The notes under the pieces are model-generated. The model had not been told where the DNA came from, did no database searches, and saw nothing but the letters and a program-made list of their open reading frames with translations. Below, piece by piece: positions 1-8,546 of a stretch of 64,000 bases of DNA. This stretch comes from Paenibacillus humicus NBRC 102415. GTDB taxonomy: Bacteria; Bacillota; Bacilli; Paenibacillales; Paenibacillaceae. Location: positions 19,196 through 83,195 of the forward strand of contig NZ_BIMD01000022.1 of assembly GCF_004000905.1 (NCBI RefSeq). The letters run 5' to 3'. Position numbers and translations under genes: made by a program. The stretch's first letter is position 1, and the number at the start of each line of letters is the position of its first letter.

Positions 1-400
1 AATGCATATAGAGCGGAATTCTCAACCGATCGTCCAGCCTGTCCGCCGCCGCTTGTATCATCCCGCGAAGCTCCTGCGACAGGACAGCATCTTCAGGCGT
101 CTCATTGCTGTAGGGCCAAGAGTGCTTGTCCACAGCCTCATTGAGCTCCGCTATAGGCGCAATTCTCTGCCTTCGAGCCCATTTCCGCCGGTTGTTTTTA
201 CGCAATCCAACCGCAATAGAAATCAGAAATCCCTTTGGATTTTGGCTTGCGTCCAATTTGTGGCGCACTTCAATCGCCTTCAGGAACGTTTCCTGATAGA
301 GATCATCCGTGTCTGCCTTATTTCCCGCAAGCTTGTAGCAAAATCCGTATATCGCTTTGCCATGCAGCTGTACAAGATTACCCAGTGCTTCAATATCCAA
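1..400 (-). CDS. ECF-type RNA polymerase sigma factor, truncated by window edge
   Basis: The leftward frame opens with TTG at 400-398, preceded by AAGGGAG seven bases upstream, and runs off the left edge without a stop, so about 133 residues are visible. Residues 29-39 read ADTDDLYQETF, the classic region 2 motif of extracytoplasmic-function sigma factors. The last visible residues (LDDRLRIPLYMH) match the start of region 4, which binds the -35 element. The protein would direct RNA polymerase to a small regulon. Any anti-sigma partner lies outside the window. It is divergent from the phospholipase D-like gene. No ATG fits the frame, so the TTG start rests on the ribosome binding site. Confidence 0.85.
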   Translation of the reverse strand, partial: MDIEALGNLVQLHGKAIYGFCYKLAGNKADTDDLYQETFLKAIEVRHKLDASQNPKGFLISIAVGLRKNNRRKWARRQRIAPIAELNEAVDKHSWPYSNETPEDAVLSQELRGMIQAAADRLDDRLRIPLYMH

Positions 401-660
401 GTAGCTGCTCCCTTCTGAATGGCCATTCACATCTATATGGTCCTAACAATGAGGCGGGTTCATTATTTATTGCCGACTCATTGAATTTCCACTTTAATCC
501 ATGATCATGCACGGGAGAAGCGCCTCCCGCTATCCTTCTGAAAAGTGCTTGCAGGCAAGAAATAATTTCCAAGCCTCTCCGAGCTGGGACAGGTCCCCGA
601 TTTCCGTTTAATATTCTCTATCGGCATCCAGGCTCGGCCACTATCGGAGGCGAATAAACG

Positions 661-2268
661 ATGGAACAGAAACGAATCGCGGAAAAGGCATGGGACGAAA
701 GACTGCGGCGCGGGATGGTGGATTTCTTCAACTGCCTGCTGTCCGGCAGCTTCGACAACGGCGCCGTGGAGGACGCTGAGGATGCGGCGCGCCTCGCACG
801 GGAACTGCTCGACAGGACCGGGGCCGTGCGCTGGCGGCAGGAGATTCTGGGAGGCTTTCTGACCGAATGCAGCCAGCTGAACCTGCTGCCCGGCGCCACG
901 GAGGATGGGCTGGAGAGAATCGCTTATGAGGTGAGCGGGATGCGGCTTGAGAATCTCAGCCTGCTTGCTCCCCATACGACACAGGGAAACCGCGCCGAGG
1001 CGTTCGTGAACGGGCCGGACAGCCTGGAGATGATTCTGGAGGAAATCGCGGGAGCGAAGCGCTACATCCATTTCTCCGTCATGCTCTTCTTCAACGACAA
1101 GTCCGGCAATCGGGTAGCTGCCGCTCTGGAGGCGGCTTTGAAACGCGGCGTTCAGGTGCGTCTCATGGTCGATGCGACGCTGAGCGCGTTGGGCTACGAC
1201 CATAACCTGGAATATGGCCGCTTCCCGCTCCTCAAGGAAAGGCTGGAGGCGGCTGGCGCGCAAGTCGTCAACACATTTGAGAGCTGCTGTCCCAAGGAGG
1301 CGTGGCCGGCGAAGCGCAGGGAGCTGGCGGAGAGGGGCGTGCCGGACAGCAGCCTGTATGTCCATGATTTCGCCCAAGCCCAGGCAGAGACGGGGCTCAA
1401 CATCATCAACCACCGGAAATTCATCGTGCTGGACGGTCATACGCTTATACTCGGCAGCCTCAACGTAGGCGACCAGTACTTGGGCGACACGCCGATCATC
1501 GCAGAGGGGAATGTCATTGCCGGCGGCCGTCGGATGGGAATTCCGGGCAGCCCGAAGGAATGGCATGACGGCTGCTTCCGGATCCGGGGAGAGGCGGCAT
1601 ATTCCGCGAACCGGATTTTCGCCGCTCAATGGGGCGTAGCGACAGGGGATTCGTTCGATCCCGGGGATGAATTCTATTGCCCCTCCTCGGCGAACAGACG
1701 ATATGGAGACGAGGAATGCACGCTGGTCGCCAGCTTTGCCGGCAATCCCGCGAACCTGATCCAACGGTATCATCTTGACCTGCTGAAGCATGCCGGGGAC
1801 GAGACGGTCATCGTGAATCCTTACCTCATCGACGACGAGTTCTGGAAGGCGCTGCAGAGTCTGGATGAGGAGAGGGCGGCGCATATAGCCATCTGCAACC
1901 CGCTCCATGTCAACGATCATCCCACCAATCTCGCTGCCGTCCGAGGCCATATGCGCCTCCCTTTCGAGAAGGGCGTTTCCTTTTACGATTACAGCGGAAC
2001 GGAACGGTTTTCCCATTGGAAAGTCGCTTACGACCGCAGGTCGGATGCGGTGTTTCACGGCTCCTACAACTTGAACGAGCGCAGCGCCTGCCATGACTTT
2101 GAGCTTGGCGTCCTGGTGAGAGGCGGCGCCTTCGCAAAGACGGTCAGAGAGATGATCGGCTACGATCTCGGCGTATCCCGCAAGGTCGAGGATGCCGGGG
2201 AGTTTTTCAAGCACCCGGCTCTCCATCCCAGCACCTACCTCAACAAACTCACGAGCAAGTTCGCTTGA
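661..2268 (+). CDS. phospholipase D-like (HKD) protein
   Basis: The 535-residue protein has two phospholipase D active-site motifs. The first is HRKFIVLD at residue 251, followed by GSLN (HxKx4D). The second is HWKVAYD at residue 452, followed by GSYNLNE. Family members are phosphatidyltransferases, lipases or nucleases that use the two histidines. The Asp of the second motif sits one residue early (HxKx3D). About 115 residues precede the first catalytic half and I do not recognise them. There is no signal peptide or membrane segment, so this is not an ordinary cardiolipin synthase and is probably cytoplasmic. GGAGG at 646-650 supports the ATG. It is monocistronic, closed by a terminator. Confidence 0.8.
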   Translation: MEQKRIAEKAWDERLRRGMVDFFNCLLSGSFDNGAVEDAEDAARLARELLDRTGAVRWRQEILGGFLTECSQLNLLPGATEDGLERIAYEVSGMRLENLSLLAPHTTQGNRAEAFVNGPDSLEMILEEIAGAKRYIHFSVMLFFNDKSGNRVAAALEAALKRGVQVRLMVDATLSALGYDHNLEYGRFPLLKERLEAAGAQVVNTFESCCPKEAWPAKRRELAERGVPDSSLYVHDFAQAQAETGLNIINHRKFIVLDGHTLILGSLNVGDQYLGDTPIIAEGNVIAGGRRMGIPGSPKEWHDGCFRIRGEAAYSANRIFAAQWGVATGDSFDPGDEFYCPSSANRRYGDEECTLVASFAGNPANLIQRYHLDLLKHAGDETVIVNPYLIDDEFWKALQSLDEERAAHIAICNPLHVNDHPTNLAAVRGHMRLPFEKGVSFYDYSGTERFSHWKVAYDRRSDAVFHGSYNLNERSACHDFELGVLVRGGAFAKTVREMIGYDLGVSRKVEDAGEFFKHPALHPSTYLNKLTSKFA

Positions 2269-2285
2269 ACAGTTCATCCGTATTG

Positions 2286-2326
2286 AAGCCTCCGCTTCGG
2301 GCCACATCCTGAAGGAGGCTTTTTTA
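2286..2326 (+). terminator. intrinsic terminator after the phospholipase D-like gene
   Basis: An AAGCCTCC arm pairs with GGAGGCTT and is followed directly by a run of six T. Confidence 0.85.
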
Positions 2327-2362
2327 TCGTTCCTGTCCTCGTGGGGAGCTCACCATCAGCTC

Positions 2363-2401
2363 TTGACGAAGGTAATAAATTCGACTAATATCTAATTAGA
2401 T
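2363..2401 (+). promoter_or_regulatory. sigma-A promoter with overlapping palindromic operator
   Basis: TTGACG (2363-2368) and TAATAT (2386-2391) are separated by 17 bases, a near-consensus vegetative promoter. A perfect 12-bp palindrome, ATCTAATTAGAT (2390-2401), overlaps the end of the -10 element and the expected start site. It lies directly upstream of the ArsR-type gene, which suggests autorepression. Confidence 0.75.
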
Positions 2402-2434
2402 TATGATTAAATTACAGGAAAGGAGCTGGTCTTC

Positions 2435-3043
2435 ATGCAGCTGGAGAAAGTGGTCGCTTACCACAAGGCTCTGGCCGATCCGACGCGCATCCGGATGCTG
2501 ATCCTGCTGGCCGAGGGCGAGCTGAACGGGCAGGCGCTCGCCGAGAAGCTGTCGCTGACGCCGGCGACGATCACCCATCATGCGGCCAAGCTGCGCGAGG
2601 CAAGCCTGATCAACGAGCGGCGCGACAAGAACACGATTTATTTTACGCTCAACGACTACTTCATCCGCAGCGGAGCGCAGGGAGCCGCGAGCTTGATTTA
2701 CCGCCGGACGGCGGACAGCCGGGAGGAGAATCCGATGATGGACGAACGAGCGGAGAAATTCCGCAGCGGGGTGCTGAAGAACTTCTTTGACAAGGACGGC
2801 AGGCTGAAGAGCATCCCGGCCCAATTGAAGAAGAAGCTGATCGTGCTGGAGCATCTGGCGGACCGGCTGGAGGCGGGGCGCAGCTACGAGGAGAAGGAGA
2901 TCAATGCCTTCATCAAGGAGGTTCACGACGACTTCGCCACGATCCGGCGGGAGTTCATCATGCATCAATTCCTGTTCAGGGAAAAGGAAATCTACGAGCG
3001 GAATCCGGTCGAGATGTGGCCCAGGTGGGAGGCCTTGTCCTGA
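2435..3043 (+). CDS. ArsR-family regulator with C-terminal DUF2087 domain
   Basis: This is a 202-residue protein. Residues 1-75 form an ArsR-type winged helix (HKALADPTRIRML, then a recognition helix with TPATITHHAAKL). Residues about 105-195 match DUF2087, with KNFFDKDGRLKSIP at its start and the FREKEIYERNPVEMWPRW ending. ArsR proteins repress their own promoter until a ligand or metal is bound. I see no cysteine-rich metal site here, and the role of DUF2087 is unknown. The ATG has AAAGGAG upstream. It is a single-gene unit between its own promoter/operator and a terminator, so any target other than itself lies elsewhere. Confidence 0.85.
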   Translation: MQLEKVVAYHKALADPTRIRMLILLAEGELNGQALAEKLSLTPATITHHAAKLREASLINERRDKNTIYFTLNDYFIRSGAQGAASLIYRRTADSREENPMMDERAEKFRSGVLKNFFDKDGRLKSIPAQLKKKLIVLEHLADRLEAGRSYEEKEINAFIKEVHDDFATIRREFIMHQFLFREKEIYERNPVEMWPRWEALS

Positions 3044-3071
3044 GCTTTTCCCCGTTCCATCCTTCCTTCAA

Positions 3072-3101
3072 GGCTTCGGACAAAACGTCCGAAGCCTTTT
3101 T
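3072..3101 (+). terminator. intrinsic terminator after the ArsR-DUF2087 gene
   Basis: A perfect 10-bp stem, GGCTTCGGAC / GTCCGAAGCC, with loop AAAAC and five T. Confidence 0.9.
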
Positions 3102-3130
3102 CGGTTCTCCTTCCTTGGCTGGAAAAGGGT

Positions 3131-3159
3131 ACATACCCCGGAATCGGCTGGATATACTA
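3131..3159 (+). promoter_or_regulatory. possible forespore (sigma-G-like) promoter of the ger operon
   Basis: ACATA (3131-3135) and TATACTA (3153-3159) are separated by 17 bases. This resembles the sigma-G pattern (GNATR, then CATNNTA). It lies 36 bases upstream of the gerA start, and germinant receptor operons are known to be sigma-G dependent. The call is inference from partial consensus. Confidence 0.45.
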
Positions 3160-3195
3160 CCGGTACTTGCACATTCGGGGAAGGGGAGAAGGGCG

Positions 3196-4824
3196 ATGGG
3201 AAGCTGGCAGGGCAAATCCAATCTGTTCAAGCGTACCGCTTCCGTTCAAATCAAAGACCTGACGCTGAGGAAGTATGAGGGCATGCAGGCATCCGCGAGA
3301 CTCGACGAGATGCTCCGCATGCTCAAAGAGGTTTTCGGGGATACGGACGATATCGCGATCCGGCAGTTCCGCATTTTCGGAAGCTTCAACGCCGCTGCCG
3401 TCTTCCTGGAGCCGATGGTCGACCAGGACCGGATCAACCGGGACATCCTGCAGCCTTTGATGACGGCATTGAAGGACGGACAAGCGGAACAGCTGCATGC
3501 GAGCCGGATCGCCGATTACGCGCTCCATGATTGTCTGCATGCGGCGGATGCAAGCGCCGAGATTTCGATCGTCCCGATGCTTCTCGCGGTCACCTCGGGA
3601 GAAACGCTCATCTGCATCGACGGGAGCCACAAGGCGCTGATCGTCAACACCCGCGACATCAAGAAACGGGCGATCGAGCAGCCCCAGACCGAGCAGGTCA
3701 TACGCGGCCCGCGCGAAGGCTTCATCGAGTCGCTCGATACGAACATCGCGCTCGTGCGATCCCGCCTCTCGACGACCGACCTCAAGGTGAAGATGGCTCC
3801 GATCGGCAGGCGCGGGAATACGAATGTCGCCGTCTGTTATTTGTCGAGCATCGCGGATCCAGCTATCGTCGAGCGCGTGCTGGGCCGGCTGGCCAAAATC
3901 GATACGGACGCCATCCTGGACGCCGGTTATATCGAGCAGTTCATCGAGGATCAGCCGTTCTCCCCGTTTCCGCAAATCCAGAACACGGAAAGGCCGGACA
4001 AAACCGCGGCGGCGCTGCTGGAAGGGCGGATCGCCATCCTGAGCAACGGCTCTCCGTTCGCGCTCATCGTGCCTTGCTTTTTCAGCCAGTTCTATCAGAC
4101 GCTGGACGATTATACGGAGCGGTTCCTCATCGGCAGCCTCATCCGGATAATCCGGCTGGTGGCGCTTGTCACCTCCCTCATTTTTCCGGCTCTTTATGTA
4201 TCGCTGATCTCCTTCAACCCGGAGCTGATTCCGACCGACTTCGCCGTGGCGGTGGCGGGAGGCAGAGCCGGCGTTCCTTTCCCGACGGTGATTGAGGTGC
4301 TCATGATCGAAATATCGATGGAGATTCTCCGGGAAGCGACCATCCGTCTTCCCCAGGTAATCGGCGGCGCGCTCAGCATCGTCGGCGTGCTCATCATCGG
4401 ACAGGCGGCCGTCTCGGCCGGCTTCTCCAGCCCGATCACCGTCGTCATCGTCGCCTTTACGACGATCGGCTCGTTCGCAACGCCCGCTTACAATGCGGCG
4501 ATCGCCTTGCGGATGCTGAGGTTTCCGCTCATTATTCTGGCCGGCTCGTTCGGCTTGTTCGGCGTGCTGATCGGACTGCTCTTCATCGCGAACCATCTGC
4601 TCGCCATGGAATCGTTCGGCGTCCCCTATATGGCACCGTTCGTGCCTGGCAATTGGCAGGGCTTCAAGGATCTGCTCCTGCGCGGCCCTATCTGGTGGAT
4701 GAGGAAGCGTCCTTCGCATCTGCACACGCTCGATGCCAACCGGCTGCCGCCCGATGCTGCGGACGCGCCGATGCGGAGAACGCTGCAGTATGCCGGCGAG
4801 GAGGATACCCGGGCCCATGAGTGA
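3196..4824 (+). CDS. gerA: spore germination protein, GerA/GerKA family (receptor A subunit)
   Basis: The 542-residue A subunit of a nutrient germinant receptor sits in the spore inner membrane and acts with GerB and GerC. A soluble N-terminal half of about 300 residues is followed by the conserved region QFIEDQPFSPFPQIQNTERP, and then about five membrane segments, including the family motif ISMEILREATIRLP. The ATG at 3196 is preceded by GGGGAGAAGGG; a longer in-frame start (GTG 3016) would overlap the preceding gene and is not preferred. Its end overlaps gerB by 8 bases, indicating translational coupling. Which nutrient it senses cannot be read from the sequence, and gerA is used here in the family sense. 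Confidence 0.92.
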   Translation: MGSWQGKSNLFKRTASVQIKDLTLRKYEGMQASARLDEMLRMLKEVFGDTDDIAIRQFRIFGSFNAAAVFLEPMVDQDRINRDILQPLMTALKDGQAEQLHASRIADYALHDCLHAADASAEISIVPMLLAVTSGETLICIDGSHKALIVNTRDIKKRAIEQPQTEQVIRGPREGFIESLDTNIALVRSRLSTTDLKVKMAPIGRRGNTNVAVCYLSSIADPAIVERVLGRLAKIDTDAILDAGYIEQFIEDQPFSPFPQIQNTERPDKTAAALLEGRIAILSNGSPFALIVPCFFSQFYQTLDDYTERFLIGSLIRIIRLVALVTSLIFPALYVSLISFNPELIPTDFAVAVAGGRAGVPFPTVIEVLMIEISMEILREATIRLPQVIGGALSIVGVLIIGQAAVSAGFSSPITVVIVAFTTIGSFATPAYNAAIALRMLRFPLIILAGSFGLFGVLIGLLFIANHLLAMESFGVPYMAPFVPGNWQGFKDLLLRGPIWWMRKRPSHLHTLDANRLPPDAADAPMRRTLQYAGEEDTRAHE

Positions 4825-5908
4825 TACGCTGTCGATCTCTTCCATTCGAATGGCCGCGCTCGTGACGAGCGCCAATGTCGGCATCGGCGTCCTGACCTTG
4901 CCGCGATTCGCCGCCGTAGGGGCCGAAAGCGGAGCTCCGCTGTTGACCGCAGCAGGAATTCTCTGCGGCACCATGTCTCTGCTGCTGCTGGCCTATCTCT
5001 GCAGCCGGCATCCCGGAGAGAACCTGATCTTTTTCAGCGAGAAGCTGGTCGGCGCTCCGGTCGCGCGAGTCATGAACGGGCTGCTGATCCTGTATTTCCT
5101 GCTCGTGTCCGGCATATCGCTGCGGCAGTTCGGGGAAGTCGTCGTGCTTGTCCTGCTCCAGAAGACGCCCATGCAGATCGTCGAATGCATGCTTTTGCTC
5201 GTCGTGGCCTTGTCGGCCCGGCGGGACCTGATCAAGTTTTCGTTCGTCCATTCCTTCTACCTGCCGTTCATTCTGCTGCCGGGCCTCTTCATCGTGCTGA
5301 TCGCGACCCGCAGCATCGATCCGAACAATCTGCTGCCGCTGATCGGCAACCATCGCGGAGACTGGCCGAACGAATCGGTGAAGATCGCCTCCTTGTCGCA
5401 AATGTCCTTCGTGTTCTGCCTGCTCGTGCCGCTCATGAAATTCCCCAAGCGGGCGGCATCGTCCGTCGCGATCGGCGCCGCGGTCGGCGGCTCGCTTTAT
5501 CTGCTGGTCGTCCTGACGACGGTGGGCATGTTCGGAGCCGAGGAGACGAAGATTCTGACCTATCCGACGCTGGAGACGGCGCGCAGCGCGTCGATGGGCG
5601 TCGGACAGCGGCTGGATGCGCTGTTCCTGATCATCTGGGTCATCTCGATCTATACGACCATCTATGCGACCTATTACTTCTCCGTCCATGCCAGCCGCGA
5701 TCTGTTCCGCCTCGAAGACCATCGCATGCTCGCTTCCTTCTATATGCCGGCCGTGTACGCCGTGTCGATGATTCCGCCCAACATCCATGTTCTATACTCC
5801 TTGTGGGACTTGTCCGGGCGCTACGGATTTTTGCTGACGGCAGCGTATCCCTTGCTGCTGCTGGTCATGTCGTTCATCCGGTCGGGAAGGAGGCGGGCCC
5901 ATGCCTAG
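4817..5908 (+). CDS. gerB: spore germination permease, GerB (GerAB) family
   Basis: The 363-residue membrane protein of the amino acid permease-like GerAB family has about ten hydrophobic segments, starting with the typical SANVGIGVLTLPR. The B subunit is thought to form the germinant-binding site of the receptor. The ATG overlaps the gerA stop by 8 bases and its own stop overlaps gerC by 8 bases, so all three proteins are translationally coupled. Length and topology are normal for the family. Confidence 0.92.
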   Translation: MSDTLSISSIRMAALVTSANVGIGVLTLPRFAAVGAESGAPLLTAAGILCGTMSLLLLAYLCSRHPGENLIFFSEKLVGAPVARVMNGLLILYFLLVSGISLRQFGEVVVLVLLQKTPMQIVECMLLLVVALSARRDLIKFSFVHSFYLPFILLPGLFIVLIATRSIDPNNLLPLIGNHRGDWPNESVKIASLSQMSFVFCLLVPLMKFPKRAASSVAIGAAVGGSLYLLVVLTTVGMFGAEETKILTYPTLETARSASMGVGQRLDALFLIIWVISIYTTIYATYYFSVHASRDLFRLEDHRMLASFYMPAVYAVSMIPPNIHVLYSLWDLSGRYGFLLTAAYPLLLLVMSFIRSGRRRAHA

Positions 5909-7121
5909 CTGGAGGCGCATGCCGGCCTTGGCGCTGGCGGCGGCGATCGCTTTGCCCCTATTGAGCGGCTGCTGGGACCGGCAGGAGCTGGAGGATCGCG
6001 CTCTTATTCTCGGCATGGCGATCGATGAGGTGAATGAGGCTGCAGCCGGCGACCACGAGCATACGACTCATCTGCATGAGCCCAAATCGTTGCGGAACCA
6101 CCGGATTCTGGTGACGGCCCAGATCGCCATTCCCGGCAGGGTGCCGCTCGGTCCGGGAGAGAGCGGCGGCGGCAAGCAGGGAGGGCTGCCCGTATGGGTC
6201 GTGAAGGTGACGGGTTATTCCATCGACGATGCGCTCAACAACCTACAGCAGGAAATCGCCAATCCGCGCAGCCTGATCCATCTGCGGATCATCGTCGTCA
6301 GCGAGAAGATCGCCCGCAGAGGGATGGAAGACATCAACGACTACTTCCGCCGCAACTCGGAGGTGAGGCGCTCCACCTGGATCGTCGTCTCGGATATCGA
6401 GGCGAACAAGCTGATGAACGTGGCGCCGCCGCTTGAGCGGGTCCCTACCCTCTATTTGCTGTCCATGATTGAAAAGTCGGTGGAGATGGGCAAATTCCCT
6501 CCCCAGTACTCCGGCAACTTCTGGAGCGCCGAATCGCGCCTCGGACAGGACGAGTTCCTTCCTTACGTATCCATTCGCCAGAAGGAGAACATCCTGCTCA
6601 AGGGGATGGCGCTGTTCCGCGGGGGCAAAATGGTCGGCCATTCGGAGCCGATCGAAATCGGCAGCTACATGGCCATCAAGGGGCTCAATCCGGGAGGCTA
6701 TTCCATCCTCGGGGATGTGCCGGGCATAGGCGCGATCATGCTCAAAAGCAACCGCCGCATCGCCCAGACGAAGGTATCCATTCGGAACGGCAAGCCTCAC
6801 GCGCATATCGTCGTCCATCTGGACACCAGCATCGAGGAGAAGATCGACGGCGAATCCGAGCGTTATACGGCGGAGGATTTCGACCTGATCCGCAACCACA
6901 TGGGGAAGGAGGTTTCCTACTTCCTGCTGGAGTTCATTCGCAAAACCCAGCGTTACCGGAGCGATCCGTTCGGCTTCGGGGAAATGTTCCGCGCCCGGGA
7001 GCCCGCGTACTGGAACAGCGTCATCAAATCCAAGGAGGATTGGGAGCGGGAGTACGCAGGCATGACATTCGAGCTGGAATGCAAGGTCGCAATCCGCAGG
7101 GAAGGGCTGAAGCTCAATTGA
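5901..7121 (+). CDS. gerC: spore germination lipoprotein, Ger(x)C family (receptor C subunit)
   Basis: The 406-residue protein starts with a lipoprotein signal peptide ending in the lipobox LLSGC, followed by WDRQELEDRALILGMAID, the hallmark start of mature Ger(x)C proteins. The C subunit is lipid-anchored on the outer face of the spore inner membrane and completes the receptor. AAGGAGG sits seven bases before the ATG. A His-rich insertion (GDHEHTTHLHE) near residues 48-58 is unusual for the family but lies in a variable part. Confidence 0.92.
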   Translation: MPSWRRMPALALAAAIALPLLSGCWDRQELEDRALILGMAIDEVNEAAAGDHEHTTHLHEPKSLRNHRILVTAQIAIPGRVPLGPGESGGGKQGGLPVWVVKVTGYSIDDALNNLQQEIANPRSLIHLRIIVVSEKIARRGMEDINDYFRRNSEVRRSTWIVVSDIEANKLMNVAPPLERVPTLYLLSMIEKSVEMGKFPPQYSGNFWSAESRLGQDEFLPYVSIRQKENILLKGMALFRGGKMVGHSEPIEIGSYMAIKGLNPGGYSILGDVPGIGAIMLKSNRRIAQTKVSIRNGKPHAHIVVHLDTSIEEKIDGESERYTAEDFDLIRNHMGKEVSYFLLEFIRKTQRYRSDPFGFGEMFRAREPAYWNSVIKSKEDWEREYAGMTFELECKVAIRREGLKLN

Positions 7122-7146
7122 TTCCGCGCAAGGAGGCTTGGACCGA

Positions 7147-7350
7147 ATGCTCGATTACAACTACAGCCTCGTCGTGTTCGTCATCCTGAGCCTGTTATGC
7201 GGCCTGTTCATGCTTACGGCGGATTTGCGGATGTACGAATGGCTGGGCAAAAAGAAGGAAGGCGGCTGGACAAAAGGGCTGGCTTGGATTCAACTCGGCT
7301 TTGCCGCGGCCGGAGCGGCCGTCCTGGCGCTGTACCAGCTTCTGTTGTGA
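7147..7350 (+). CDS. small two-helix membrane protein of the ger operon
   Basis: This 67-residue protein has two predicted membrane segments (SLVVFVILSLLCGLFML and LGFAAAGAAVLALYQLLL) joined by a basic loop. It lies 25 bases after gerC in the same direction. The AAGGAGG at 7130-7136 is ten bases before ATG 7147, but only one base before an in-frame TTG at 7138, so the ATG is chosen. Small membrane proteins (GerD-like or accessory D subunits) often accompany ger operons, but I cannot assign this one to a named family. No strong terminator follows. Confidence 0.7.
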   Translation: MLDYNYSLVVFVILSLLCGLFMLTADLRMYEWLGKKKEGGWTKGLAWIQLGFAAAGAAVLALYQLLL

Positions 7351-7523
7351 GCCTCGGGACAGCGGCCTGAATTCGGTGCCTTTGGGGAGTCGAAGGAATC
7401 ATGACGCCCGGCTTTCTGGATGAATGGAATGCATCTCAGGCGGGAGGCGGCTCTCCCGAATAGGGAGGATGCTTTTGGCTCATCTTAACCAAGCCTGAAT
7501 TACACATGGAGGAGGAAATAACC

Positions 7524-8303
7524 TTGAACAATCAGCCCTACCAGCCTCAGTTCCAGCCCATGAGCCAGCCTGGACAGCCGTCGCAGCAGCATTCGTTCGC
7601 GCAGCCGTACCAGCCGCATGCGCAGCAAGGCTATCAGCCGCATGCGCAGCAAGGATTTCAGCCGCAGCAGTCCCAGACCGCTGCGCCTTCAGTCCCTCAG
7701 CAGCAGATGAATTTGAACCATGGCGGACATGAGTTTTTCGACATGCATGAAATTTTGTCCGGCATGATCAACGTCCTCGACCAGTTCATGATTTTCCGCG
7801 GCTTCGTCAAGGATCAGGAGCTGCTCGGCATTTTGGACCGCCAGTACAATTTCATCCTCTCCCAGTACAACCTGACGGCCGAATGCTTCGCGACGGGTCA
7901 GAAGCCGCATCAGGAAACAGGCACGTACATGATGCAGCTGCAGCCGACGAACGTAACCTTCGGCATCAAGCCTTCCCAGCCGAAGAAGCCGAACCAGTCG
8001 CTCGCGGACGTCAAGGATGCCGGCATCAGCGGCCACATGCTCGGCCTGATCAAGTCAACCGGGTCCTTGCTGGCCATGGCCTCTCCGGAGATTACGAATC
8101 CGGTCGTGCGCCGCGTCGTCGCTTCCCAGATCCAGAACTATGTAGAGATGGCCTTCGAGATTTTCCTCTTCCAGAACAAGCATGCCTATTATCAGGTGCC
8201 GCAGCTGAAGCAGAACGACATGCAGTCGATGCTCGGCTCCTACGTTCCGGCTCCCGGCCAGCCTCAGATGCCGGCTCCGAATTCCTTCAGCCGCTACCAG
8301 TAG
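7524..8303 (+). CDS. spore coat protein, CotF-like (Coat_F) family
   Basis: The 259-residue protein has a Gln/Pro-rich N-terminus (residues 1-60) with an exact duplicated unit (YQPHAQQG and QPHAQQGFQP). A helical Coat_F-type domain follows (HEFFDMHEILSGMINVLDQ, then later KSTGSLLAMASPEITNPVVR). CotF-like proteins are layers of the Bacillales spore coat. GGAGGAGG at 7508-7515 lies eight bases before TTG 7524 and inside the frame of the ATG at 7506, so the TTG is the likelier start. A hairpin terminator follows. The place next to the ger operon fits sporulation expression. Confidence 0.8.
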   Translation: MNNQPYQPQFQPMSQPGQPSQQHSFAQPYQPHAQQGYQPHAQQGFQPQQSQTAAPSVPQQQMNLNHGGHEFFDMHEILSGMINVLDQFMIFRGFVKDQELLGILDRQYNFILSQYNLTAECFATGQKPHQETGTYMMQLQPTNVTFGIKPSQPKKPNQSLADVKDAGISGHMLGLIKSTGSLLAMASPEITNPVVRRVVASQIQNYVEMAFEIFLFQNKHAYYQVPQLKQNDMQSMLGSYVPAPGQPQMPAPNSFSRYQ

Positions 8304-8320
8304 CTCATTCCCGGAAAAGG

Positions 8321-8354
8321 AAGACGGCTCATGCGATGTCGCATGAGCCGTCTT
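8321..8354. terminator. bidirectional hairpin terminator
   Basis: A perfect 16-bp inverted repeat (AAGACGGCTCATGCGA and its complement) has a two-base centre, between the rightward coat gene and the leftward 39-codon gene. T-tracts are weak on both sides. Confidence 0.65.
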
Positions 8355-8403
8355 GCCGTTGGTTCGGAGAGGGATCGGACGTTGAGGGCTCCGGATGCCG
8401 GCT

Positions 8404-8523
8404 TCAACGGCCGGCGAACAGGCTGCCCGAAGCATTCATTCCGTATACGCCGACCAGCAGTAGGATGATGACGCTTGCGGCTGCGGCCGCAAGCAGCAAA
8501 TAGAAAGGCTTGATTTCGTTCAT
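8404..8523 (-). CDS. 39-residue single-span membrane peptide
   Basis: A short leftward gene begins 23 bases after the lacI-type stop and is probably co-transcribed with it. The ATG at 8523 has AAAAGGAACC just upstream. The product has one hydrophobic helix (FYLLLAAAAASVIILLLVG) and ends GSLFAGR. No family is recognised. Evidence is only the ribosome binding site, the position before a hairpin and the sensible topology. Confidence 0.45.
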   Translation of the reverse strand: MNEIKPFYLLLAAAAASVIILLLVGVYGMNASGSLFAGR

Positions 8524-8546
8524 GGCTTCGGTTCCTTTTGGTCCGC

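Noticed and set aside
505..2307. A 600-codon minus-strand frame opposite the phospholipase D-like gene
   Set aside because: It is a shadow frame; the plus strand has both HKD motifs, a ribosome binding site and a terminator.
3157..4974. A 605-codon minus-strand frame opposite gerA
   Set aside because: The translation is dominated by Arg, Asp and Gly with no domain. The gerA-gerB overlap fixes the plus-strand reading.
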